Notes under the pieces: model-generated
Seen by the model: the letters and a program-made list of their open reading frames with translations, nothing else
What the model was told of the DNA's origin: nothing
Database searches by the model: none
From: CAWIXB01 sp963839955
GTDB lineage: Bacteria > Actinomycetota > Actinomycetes > JACCUZ01
Assembly (NCBI GenBank): GCA_963839955.1
Contig: CAWIXB010000001.1
Coordinates: forward strand, 1,736,001 to 1,800,000
Direction: 5' to 3'
DNA length: 64,000 nt
Made by a program: the position numbers and the translations under genes
Shown here: positions 26,079-33,709 of the stretch, one piece after another
How the letters are laid out: every line of letters begins with the position of its first letter
Position numbering within the stretch: position 1 is the first letter of the stretch

Positions 26079-28507
26079 CGACGAAGCTGTTCGGCCAGCC
26101 GGTCCAGCGGGTCGAGGACGTCAAGCTGGTCACCGGCCGCGGCCACTACCTCGACGACCTCGGGCAGGGGGCGCTCGGTGTGGCGTTCGTGCGCAGCCCG
26201 CACGCCCATGCGCGCATCACCGACATCGACGCCAGCGGCGCGCTCGACGTCGAGGGGCTCGTCGCCGTCTACACCTACGACGACCTGGTCGCCTCCGACC
26301 TCGCGCACGGCACCGCCGTCGCCGAGCGGCTGCCGCTGTTGATCCCGCACCCGTCCCTGTACGCCCCGCGCACCGGCTACGCGCTCGCCCGCGACGAGGT
26401 CAACCACGTGGGCGAGCCGATCGTCATGGTCGTCGCCCGTGACCGCTACATCGCCGAGGACGCGGCCGAACGGGTCATCGTGTCGTTCGACTTCCTGCCA
26501 CCCGTCGTCGGCGTCGAGGCCTCGCGGGCGGCGCAGCGCATAGTCCACGACGACGTGCCCGACAACGTCTCCGCCCACATGCGGCAGGAGGTCGGCGACG
26601 TCGACGCTGCCATGGCGGCCGCGCCACACACCCTCGACCTCGACCTCGAGATAGAGCGCAGCGCGTCGATGCCCATGGAGGGCAAAGGGGTCTACGCCCG
26701 CTGGGACGCCGCTGACGGGTCGATGCGCGTCTACTCGTCGACGCAGACCTCGACGAGCGTGCGCGCCGCGGTCGCGGCCAAGCTCGGCCTGCCGCCGTCG
26801 AAGGTCGACTGCATCGCGCCGATGGTTGGCGGCGGTTTCGGCGTGAAGATCGTGCACCCGTGGCCGGAGGAGGTGCTGGTGCCGTGGGCGGCGCGCGCGC
26901 TCGACCGCGAGGTCAAGTGGGTCGAGGACCGCCGTGAGCACTTCGTGTCGTCGGCGCACGAGCGCGGGCAGATCCAGCAGGTGCGGGTGGGCTTCGACGA
27001 CGAGGGGCTGCTGCTGGCGCTCGACGTCAAGTTCTGGCACGACAACGGCGCCTACACGCCGTACGGCGTGATCGTGCCCATCATCACGTCGACACAGCTG
27101 CTCGGGCCCTACAAGCCCAGGACCTACCGGTGCGAGTGGTGGTCGCTCTACACGAACACGGTCATCGTCACGCCGTACCGCGGCGCCGGGCGCCCCCAGG
27201 GCGTCTACGCGATGGAGCGCACCATGGACGCGATCGCGTCCTACCTCGGCGTCGACCGGGCCGAGCTTCGCGAGCGCAACTTCATCCAGCCCGACGAGAT
27301 GCCCTACGACCACCACCTGACGTTCCAGGACGGCCGGCCGCTGATCTACGACTCCGGCGACTTCCCCGCCTCGCTCGACAAGCTGCGCAAGCTCGTCGGC
27401 TGGGACCAGGCGCTCGCCGACGCGGCAGGCGCCCGGGCGGAAGGGCGCAAGGTCGGCGTGGGCCTCGCGTGCTACGTCGAGGGCACCGGCGTCGGCCCCT
27501 ACGAAGGGGCGCACGTCGTCATCGAGTCGTCGGGCAAGGTGAAGGTCGCCACGGGGCTGACGACGCAGGGACAGGGCCACTTCACGTCTTTCGCGCAGAT
27601 CGCGGCCGACGAGCTGGGGGTCGGGCTCGACGACGTCGAGGTCGTGACCGGCGACACCCGCCGTTTCGGCTACGCCGTCGGCACGTTCGCCTCCCGCGCC
27701 GCCGTCATGAGCGGCAACGCGATCGCGATCGCGTCGCGCAAGGTGCGTGCCAAGGCACTGCGCCTGGCGGGCGATGCCCTCGAGGCCGACCCGGGTGACC
27801 TCGAGATCGTCGACGGCGTGGTGCGGGTGAAGGGTTCCCCGCACTCGTCGATCCCGCTCTCCACCGTGGCCGTGCTCTCCAACCCGCTGCGCTACGCCTT
27901 CGACGAGGCGTCGAAGGCCGCGACGCAGTTCGCCGTCGGCGACGCCTCCGCGCCTCCGGTGGCCGACGACGAGGAGCCCGGGCTCGAGGGCACCGGCTAC
28001 TACTCGCCGACGCAGTCGACGTTCGCCAACGGCATGCACGCCGTGGTCGTCGAGACCGACCCCGACACCGCCGAGATCCACGTGCTCCGCTACTGCGTGG
28101 TGCACGACTGCGGCCCGCTCATCAACCCCCTCATCGTCGAGGGCCAGGTGCACGGGGGAGTCGCACAGGGCATCGGCGGTGCGCTCTACGAGCGCATGGA
28201 GTACGACGAGAACGGTCAGCTGCTCAATGCCTCCTTCATGGACTTCCTGATGCCCTACGCCTCGGAGATCCCGCACATCGAGATCGACCACCTCGAGACG
28301 CCGTCGCCGCTGAACCCCCTCGGCATCAAGGGCGCCGGGGAGGCGGGCGTCATCCCGTCCGCCGCCGTGTTCGCCGCGGCGATCGAGGAGGCCGAGGGCT
28401 TCCCGATCCGGCGGATGCCGATCTCACCGAGCGAGCTGTTCGACCTGCGACGCCGGCACGCCGCCGGGGAGCTGCCCGGCCTGCCACGACGAGAGGACGC
28501 CACATGA
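26075..28507 (+). CDS. Molybdenum hydroxylase catalytic large subunit (form II CoxL-like, not CO dehydrogenase)
   Basis: 810 residues starting VTTKLFGQPVQRVEDVKLVT at the GTG at 26075, overlapping the coxS stop. The active-site loop is PYRGAGR (residues 367-373) where CO dehydrogenase form I has AYRCSFR, so the Cys that binds copper is absent. Cofactor-binding GGGFGVK and QGQGH and the catalytic Glu756 in GAGEAG are present. It should hydroxylate a carbon next to nitrogen in an organic substrate or oxidise an aldehyde. Neighbours (pyrimidine-type permease, HyuA/HyuB, amidohydrolase) favour an N-heterocycle. Activity as uracil/thymine dehydrogenase is one option; substrate unproven. Confidence 0.92.
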   Translation: MTTKLFGQPVQRVEDVKLVTGRGHYLDDLGQGALGVAFVRSPHAHARITDIDASGALDVEGLVAVYTYDDLVASDLAHGTAVAERLPLLIPHPSLYAPRTGYALARDEVNHVGEPIVMVVARDRYIAEDAAERVIVSFDFLPPVVGVEASRAAQRIVHDDVPDNVSAHMRQEVGDVDAAMAAAPHTLDLDLEIERSASMPMEGKGVYARWDAADGSMRVYSSTQTSTSVRAAVAAKLGLPPSKVDCIAPMVGGGFGVKIVHPWPEEVLVPWAARALDREVKWVEDRREHFVSSAHERGQIQQVRVGFDDEGLLLALDVKFWHDNGAYTPYGVIVPIITSTQLLGPYKPRTYRCEWWSLYTNTVIVTPYRGAGRPQGVYAMERTMDAIASYLGVDRAELRERNFIQPDEMPYDHHLTFQDGRPLIYDSGDFPASLDKLRKLVGWDQALADAAGARAEGRKVGVGLACYVEGTGVGPYEGAHVVIESSGKVKVATGLTTQGQGHFTSFAQIAADELGVGLDDVEVVTGDTRRFGYAVGTFASRAAVMSGNAIAIASRKVRAKALRLAGDALEADPGDLEIVDGVVRVKGSPHSSIPLSTVAVLSNPLRYAFDEASKAATQFAVGDASAPPVADDEEPGLEGTGYYSPTQSTFANGMHAVVVETDPDTAEIHVLRYCVVHDCGPLINPLIVEGQVHGGVAQGIGGALYERMEYDENGQLLNASFMDFLMPYASEIPHIEIDHLETPSPLNPLGIKGAGEAGVIPSAAVFAAAIEEAEGFPIRRMPISPSELFDLRRRHAAGELPGLPRREDAT

Positions 28508-29190
28508 GGGTCACCGGATCGGCCACGCTGAACGCCTCGCGCGAGGAGGTGTGGGTGGCGCTCAACGACCCCGCCGTGCTCGCCCGCACCATCCCCGGCT
28601 GCGTCCGGCTGGAGGAGGTCGGGCCGGACAGCTACCGGATGACCATCACGGCCGGCGTCGCGTCGATCAAGGGCACCTACCAGGGCGATGTGGCGCTCGC
28701 CGACCAGCAACAACCCGGATCGTTCACGTTGCGTGCGTCCGGGGCGGGTGCACCCGGCACGGTCCAGGCCGACGTGAAGGTGACGCTCGCCGAGGACACC
28801 GGGACGACCCGCCTCGACTACGACGCCGACGCGATCGTCGGCGGCATGATCGGCGGGGTCGGGCAGCGGGTCCTGGCGGGTGTCGCGAAGAAGACGGCCG
28901 GCGAGTTCTTCCGCAACGTCGACGACGTGCTCACCGGCAAGTCGCACGCCGTGCCGACCCCCCGTCAGGAACCGGCCGATGCCGGTGCGCTGGCCAGCTC
29001 GGGCCAGGCAGCAGCCGACGGCGCGGCCGAGGCCGGCAGGGTCTATGGCCCGGGCGCCTCGGCCGCCGTGGCCGGCGGGGGCGGGGGCGACTTCCTCAAA
29101 GGTGCTGTCTTCGGGGCTGTGGTCGCCCTGGCCGGGGTGCTCGTCGGCGCGCTGGTCGGCAAACGGGCTGTCCCAAGGCCCTGGGACTAG
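28504..29190 (+). CDS. CoxG-like SRPBCC protein with C-terminal membrane anchor
   Basis: 228 residues. Residues 1-150 are a CoxG (SRPBCC fold) domain: SREEVWVALNDPAVLARTIPGC, then MTITAGVASIKGTYQGDV and DYDADAIVGGMIGGVGQRVLAGVAKKTAG. A Gly/Ala-rich linker follows, then a hydrophobic anchor (FLKGAVFGAVVALAGVLVGALVG) near the C-terminus. CoxG tethers the CO dehydrogenase of carboxydotrophs to the membrane; by analogy it may hold this hydroxylase near the respiratory chain. ATG overlaps the coxL stop. Confidence 0.88.
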   Translation: MRVTGSATLNASREEVWVALNDPAVLARTIPGCVRLEEVGPDSYRMTITAGVASIKGTYQGDVALADQQQPGSFTLRASGAGAPGTVQADVKVTLAEDTGTTRLDYDADAIVGGMIGGVGQRVLAGVAKKTAGEFFRNVDDVLTGKSHAVPTPRQEPADAGALASSGQAAADGAAEAGRVYGPGASAAVAGGGGGDFLKGAVFGAVVALAGVLVGALVGKRAVPRPWD

Positions 29191-29229
29191 CCTGGACCTC
29201 CACGACATGGCGGCGGGAGGAGGTGGCGG

Positions 29230-30153
29230 ATGAGGACATTCACCGTGGCTGCGGTGCAGATCGCCCCGCTGCCCGGCCCGCTGACGGCTGCGTCGGTCAA
29301 GGGCAACCTCGACAAGGCGGCCGAGTGGGTGCAGCGCTGCGTCGAGACGACCGGCGCCGAGCTCGTCGTGCTCCCCGAGAGCGTCACGACAGGCTTCACG
29401 CCCGGCATCGGCCCGGATGACCTGTGGCACCTGGTGTCCGAGATCCCCGGCCCCGTCGTCGCGCCGCTGCAGGACGTGGCGCGCCGGCTCGGCGTACACG
29501 TGGTCGCCGGCACCTACGAGCGCGGGCCCGAGCGGGGTGTCGTCTACAACGCGGCGGTGCACGTCGGCCGGGACGGCGAGGTGGGCGGGGTCTATCGCAA
29601 GACCCACCCGTTCTGCACGGAGATGCGCTCCCGCGGGGGTTGGGTCACGCCCGGCGACGAGGTCACGGTCATCGAGACCGACCTCGGCCGGCTGGGGCTC
29701 ATCATCTGCTTCGACGGCGACTTCCCCGAGCTCTCGCGCATCACCGCCGTCCGGGGCGCTGAGGTGATCCTGCGACCGTCCGCGCTGCTGCGCTCGGCGG
29801 ACATCTGGGAGCTCACCAACCGCGCACGCGCCTACGACAACCACGTCTACGTCGTCGGGGCGAACGCGACAGGCATCGACCCGGGCGGGGTGCTCTACTT
29901 CGGCAACTCCATGGTGGTCTCGCCCATCGCCGAGGTCATCGCGCGCGCGGCGAGCCACGAGGGCTGGGTCGCCGCGCGCCTCGACCCGGACACTGCGATG
30001 GCCTCGCTCACCCCCGGGTCGAGCGTGCCGCAGGTGTTCGACCACCTTGCCGACCGCAACCTCGACCTGCTCCGCCGCTACGCCGACGACCTCGTCCGGC
30101 CGGCGGCCACGTCGTTCCCCCACAAGGCCCCTGACGGCGAGGTCGTCGACTGA
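29230..30153 (+). CDS. Nitrilase-superfamily amidohydrolase
   Basis: 307-residue carbon-nitrogen hydrolase. The catalytic triad is complete: Glu50 in VVLPESVTTGF, Lys124 in YRKTHPF and Cys160 in IICFDGDFPE. Overall pattern resembles N-carbamoyl amino acid or omega-amide hydrolases, not true nitrilases, but the substrate is not fixed by sequence. GGAGGAGG lies before the ATG at 29230. In this cluster it could open a carbamoylated or amide intermediate made from the heterocycle. The next gene starts right at its stop. Confidence 0.85.
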   Translation: MRTFTVAAVQIAPLPGPLTAASVKGNLDKAAEWVQRCVETTGAELVVLPESVTTGFTPGIGPDDLWHLVSEIPGPVVAPLQDVARRLGVHVVAGTYERGPERGVVYNAAVHVGRDGEVGGVYRKTHPFCTEMRSRGGWVTPGDEVTVIETDLGRLGLIICFDGDFPELSRITAVRGAEVILRPSALLRSADIWELTNRARAYDNHVYVVGANATGIDPGGVLYFGNSMVVSPIAEVIARAASHEGWVAARLDPDTAMASLTPGSSVPQVFDHLADRNLDLLRRYADDLVRPAATSFPHKAPDGEVVD

Positions 30154-31620
30154 GTGAACACCCACGACATCACCGCCACAGATCTGCTCCGCGCCCGGCT
30201 GTCGGACGCGCCCACTGTCCTGCTCGCGGCGGAGACGGTCGTCGACGTGCTCGTCGACTGGGGCTACATGCTGCCGAGCCTCTACCTCGAGAGGGGCAGC
30301 CGCCTGCGCTGTGTCGCCCAGCGGGGCTACTGGCAGGTCTACGACGGGCTGCTCTCCGGGGCGGGGATCCTCGGCCGGACCTACCAGCTCGGCACCACCC
30401 AGGTGCTGCGCGACGTCGCGAAGCACGACGACTACATCCGCGCGATCCCCAGCGTCGCTGCGGAGGTGTGCGTCCCGCTCTTCAACGACGGCCGCGTCGT
30501 GGGTGTGCTCAACGTCGAGTCGTCCGGTGACTTCTCAGACGACGACGTCAAGCTGATCGAGTCCGTCGGGGAGGCCTTCGTCGACCGCGTCGGCGAGCTC
30601 GGTGGGCCGCCTGGCGAGGCACCCGCGGAGATGCTCGCCCGGTTCGCGTTCGAGCTCGCCTGCCTGCACGACGCCGACGAGATCGCCCGGCAGACACTCT
30701 TCGCGGCCGATGCGCTGTCCGACATGGGCAGCGCCTGCCTTTTCCTCTACGACGGCGACAAGCTGCTGCCGTCGGGCATCCGCGGCCCGCAGGGCGCCAT
30801 GTTCGCCGACCTGCCCGAGCAGACAGTCACCCAGATCGCCTCCTACGTCTCCAAGGCCACCTCCAGCTATGCCTCTGGGCTGACGCCGGGGGACGGGTTC
30901 GAGGCGACGCACGTACTGCGCGAGGGGGGTGTGGTCTCCCTCGTCGTGCTCGCACTCGTCGCCAAGGGCCAGCGCGAGGGCGTCATCGTGCTGGCCGACG
31001 ACCAGGCGCGGCCCGACATCAAGCGGGACATCTCGCTCCTCGAGCTGTTGGCAGCGACCTCGGCGGCCATGATCGCCGCTGCCGGGGCCAGTGCCGCCCT
31101 GCGCCGCTCCCAGCGGCAGCTCGCCCACCAGGCGGAGCACGATCCGCTGACCGGCGTCGCCAACAGGGCCCGGCTGCTGCAGGAGGTGGCCCAGCAGCTC
31201 GACACCGCCGACCAGTACCGGGGGCCGGTCGTGCTCTTCATCGACCTCGACGGTTTCAAGGACGTCAACGACAACCACGGACACCGCACCGGCGACGAGC
31301 TGCTCGTCGAGGTTGCCGGCCGCCTCAGCGGTGCCGCCCGGGAGTCCGACCTGGTGGCGCGCATCGGTGGCGACGAGTTCATCGTGCTGTGCCGCAGGGT
31401 CGCGGCCATCGAGGAGGCGACGGCAGTCGCGCAGCGCATCATCGAGCGCATCGCCGTGCCGATCCGGGTCGACGCCGGAGTCGAGACGCTGAGCGCCTGC
31501 GTGGGCATCGCCGCGGCCGACCACCACCGGTCCGCGGAGGACCTCATCGCGGCCGCCGACCGCGCGATGTACGAGGCCAAGGCCGCGGGCTCGGGCACCT
31601 GGGCAGTCGCCCAGTCCTGA
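30154..31620 (+). CDS. GAF-domain diguanylate cyclase (GGDEF)
   Basis: 488 residues. A GAF domain (about 20-145, with VCVPLFNDGRVVGVLNVESS) and a second GAF-like region (about 160-300) precede a GGDEF domain starting HDPLTGVANRARL. The active site is intact (GGDEF, residues 405-409) and an inhibitory I-site RESD stands five residues before it (396-399), so it should make c-di-GMP and be feedback-inhibited. No transmembrane segment: a cytoplasmic sensor. The GTG at 30154 directly follows the amidohydrolase stop with no gap, so it is co-expressed with the catabolic genes. Confidence 0.92.
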   Translation: MNTHDITATDLLRARLSDAPTVLLAAETVVDVLVDWGYMLPSLYLERGSRLRCVAQRGYWQVYDGLLSGAGILGRTYQLGTTQVLRDVAKHDDYIRAIPSVAAEVCVPLFNDGRVVGVLNVESSGDFSDDDVKLIESVGEAFVDRVGELGGPPGEAPAEMLARFAFELACLHDADEIARQTLFAADALSDMGSACLFLYDGDKLLPSGIRGPQGAMFADLPEQTVTQIASYVSKATSSYASGLTPGDGFEATHVLREGGVVSLVVLALVAKGQREGVIVLADDQARPDIKRDISLLELLAATSAAMIAAAGASAALRRSQRQLAHQAEHDPLTGVANRARLLQEVAQQLDTADQYRGPVVLFIDLDGFKDVNDNHGHRTGDELLVEVAGRLSGAARESDLVARIGGDEFIVLCRRVAAIEEATAVAQRIIERIAVPIRVDAGVETLSACVGIAAADHHRSAEDLIAAADRAMYEAKAAGSGTWAVAQS

Positions 31621-31632
31621 CCCCCCGTCGGG

Positions 31633-31638
31633 TTGAAT
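31633..31638 (+). promoter_or_regulatory. -10 box (TTGAAT) of hyuA, leaderless
   Basis: TTGAAT ends seven bases before the ATG at 31646 in the 25-base gap after the GGDEF gene. It supports ATG 31646 over the ATG at 31637 as the start. Confidence 0.35.
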
Positions 31639-31645
31639 GGCGCCC

Positions 31646-33709
31646 ATGGCCCGGATCCGTGTCGGCATCGACACCGGTGGCACGTTCACCGACGTCGTCG
31701 CGATCGACGAGGAGTCCGGCGAGCAGGTGACCACCAAGACACCGTCGACGCCGGTCAACCCGGCCGACGGCTTCCTCACCGGCGTCGCGAAGGTGCTCGA
31801 CCTGCTCGGCACGACGGGAGCCGACCTGAGCGCGGTGAGCCACGGGACGACCGTCGCGACCAACCAGCTCCTCGAGGGCGCCGTCGGCGACCTCGGCTTC
31901 ATCACCACCGAGGGCTACGAGTTCGTGCTCGAGATCGCCCGGCAGAGCGTGCCCGACGGCTACGGCAACTCCTACTTCTGGGTCAAGCCGCCGCGCATCG
32001 TGCGCGCCGACCGGGTGCGGACCGTCCGCGGCCGCCTCGACTTCCAGGGCAGCGAGGTGCGGCCCTTCGACGAGGAGCAGGCCACCGAGGTCGCCCGGTG
32101 GTTCCGCGACCAGGGGCTGACCACGATCGGGGTCTGCTTCCTGCACTCCTACGCCGATCCGGTGCACGAGCTGCGGATGCGCGAGATCCTGCGGCGCGAG
32201 CACCCCGACGCGGTCGTGTCCATCTCCAGCGACGTGCTGCGGGAGTACCGCGAGTACGAGCGGTCGGTCACCACGCTGGTCGACGCAGCGGTCAAGCCCA
32301 AGATGGCGTCGTACGTCGCCAACATCAAGACCCGCCTCGACGAGGTCGCCCCCGGCGTGCCGTTCTACGTGATGAAGTCCAACGGCGGGGTGCTCTCCGC
32401 CGACGAGGTCGTCCACCAGCCGATCACCACCGTGCTGTCCGGTCCGGCCGCAGGCGCTCTCGGCGCCGCCCTGGTCGCGCGCGAGGCAGGGATCGACCGC
32501 GTCCTCACCTGCGACGGCGGTGGGACCTCGACCGACGTCGCCGTGGTGCTCGACGGCGAGCCGGCCCTCACCACGGAGGGCACCGTCGGCCAGTACCCCA
32601 GCAAGATCCCCATGATCGACGTGGTGACCGTGGGCGCGGGCGGCGGGTCGGTCGCATGGCTAGCGCCCGAGGGCACCCTCAAGGTCGGGCCGCGCTCGGC
32701 GGGCGCCGACCCCGGCCCGCTCTGCTACGGACGTGGCGGCACCGAGCCCACCATCACCGACGCGCACCTCGTGCTCGGACGCATCCCGCCGCACCTGCTG
32801 GGCGGCGAGATCCCGCTCGACGCCGACCGCGCACGTGCCGGCCTGTCCGCGCTCGCCGAACGGCTCGGCCTCGGCCTCGAGGAGTGCGCCACCGGCATCC
32901 TCGAGATCTCGGCGTGGAACCAGGCCAACGCGCTTCGCCAGGTCACCGTGCAGCGTGGTCTCGACGTCCGCGACTTCACGCTGACGACGTTCGGCGGCTC
33001 CGGCTCGCTCCTGCTCTGCCGCCTCGTCGACATCCTCGGACTCGCCGGCGTCCTGGTCCCGCGCAACCCCGGCAACGTCTCCGCGTTCGGGCTGCTGACC
33101 GTCGACGTGCGCAACGACTACGTGCAGACCGCGGTGAGCCGCCACGACGCTCTCGACCTCGACATGGTGCAGGGCATCGTCGACGATCTCCAGGCGCAGG
33201 CAGCCAAGGCGCTCGACCGTGAGGGCTTCCCTGCGGCCGAGCACCGCTACCTGCGCACCGCAGACCTGCGCTATGCCGGGCAGGCGTTCGAGGTGCGCGT
33301 CGAGGTCCCCGACGGGCCGATCGACGAGAGACTGACGCGCGCCGTCGCCGACGGCTTCCACGCAGCCCACGAGCAGCTCTACGGCTACGCGTTCCGCGAC
33401 GACCCGCGCCAGCCGGTCGAGTGGGTGAACCTGCGCGTCTCCGGTGTCGGTCCGATCCCGCGGCCGCGACTGCCGGTGCTGCCCGCCGCCCAGGGCGGGC
33501 CGGAGCGGGCACGCACCGGCGTACGCCGGGTGTTCTTCGACGAGCACGTGGACACGCCGGTCTACTGGCGTCCCGACCTCGGTCCCGGCGACGTGCTGCA
33601 CGGCCCGGCGGTCGTCGAGGAGTTCGGCTCGACGGTCCCGCTGCATCCGGGCTTCGCCGCCCGCGTCGACCGGTTCGGCAACCTGCTGGTCACGAGGGAG
33701 GACGCGTGA
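31646..33709 (+). CDS. hyuA: HyuA-type ATP-dependent hydantoinase/oxoprolinase family subunit
   Basis: 687 residues (690 from the alternative ATG at 31637). The ASKHA-type ATP-binding start is VGIDTGGTFTDVV, with SHGTTVATNQLLEG, NGGVLSADEV, LSGPAAGALGAAL and CDGGGTSTDVAVV following; all are typical of the HyuA/oxoprolinase family. With HyuB it forms an ATP-dependent ring-opening amidohydrolase (hydantoins, oxoproline) or, in some relatives, a carboxylase such as acetophenone or acetone carboxylase. A cyclic imide or hydantoin made from the hydroxylase product is a fitting substrate here. Confidence 0.88.
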   Translation: MARIRVGIDTGGTFTDVVAIDEESGEQVTTKTPSTPVNPADGFLTGVAKVLDLLGTTGADLSAVSHGTTVATNQLLEGAVGDLGFITTEGYEFVLEIARQSVPDGYGNSYFWVKPPRIVRADRVRTVRGRLDFQGSEVRPFDEEQATEVARWFRDQGLTTIGVCFLHSYADPVHELRMREILRREHPDAVVSISSDVLREYREYERSVTTLVDAAVKPKMASYVANIKTRLDEVAPGVPFYVMKSNGGVLSADEVVHQPITTVLSGPAAGALGAALVAREAGIDRVLTCDGGGTSTDVAVVLDGEPALTTEGTVGQYPSKIPMIDVVTVGAGGGSVAWLAPEGTLKVGPRSAGADPGPLCYGRGGTEPTITDAHLVLGRIPPHLLGGEIPLDADRARAGLSALAERLGLGLEECATGILEISAWNQANALRQVTVQRGLDVRDFTLTTFGGSGSLLLCRLVDILGLAGVLVPRNPGNVSAFGLLTVDVRNDYVQTAVSRHDALDLDMVQGIVDDLQAQAAKALDREGFPAAEHRYLRTADLRYAGQAFEVRVEVPDGPIDERLTRAVADGFHAAHEQLYGYAFRDDPRQPVEWVNLRVSGVGPIPRPRLPVLPAAQGGPERARTGVRRVFFDEHVDTPVYWRPDLGPGDVLHGPAVVEEFGSTVPLHPGFAARVDRFGNLLVTREDA

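Noticed and set aside
24685..28507. Carbon monoxide dehydrogenase operon
   Set aside because: The large subunit lacks the form I active-site Cys loop (AYRCSFR); PYRGAGR is present, so CO oxidation is unlikely.
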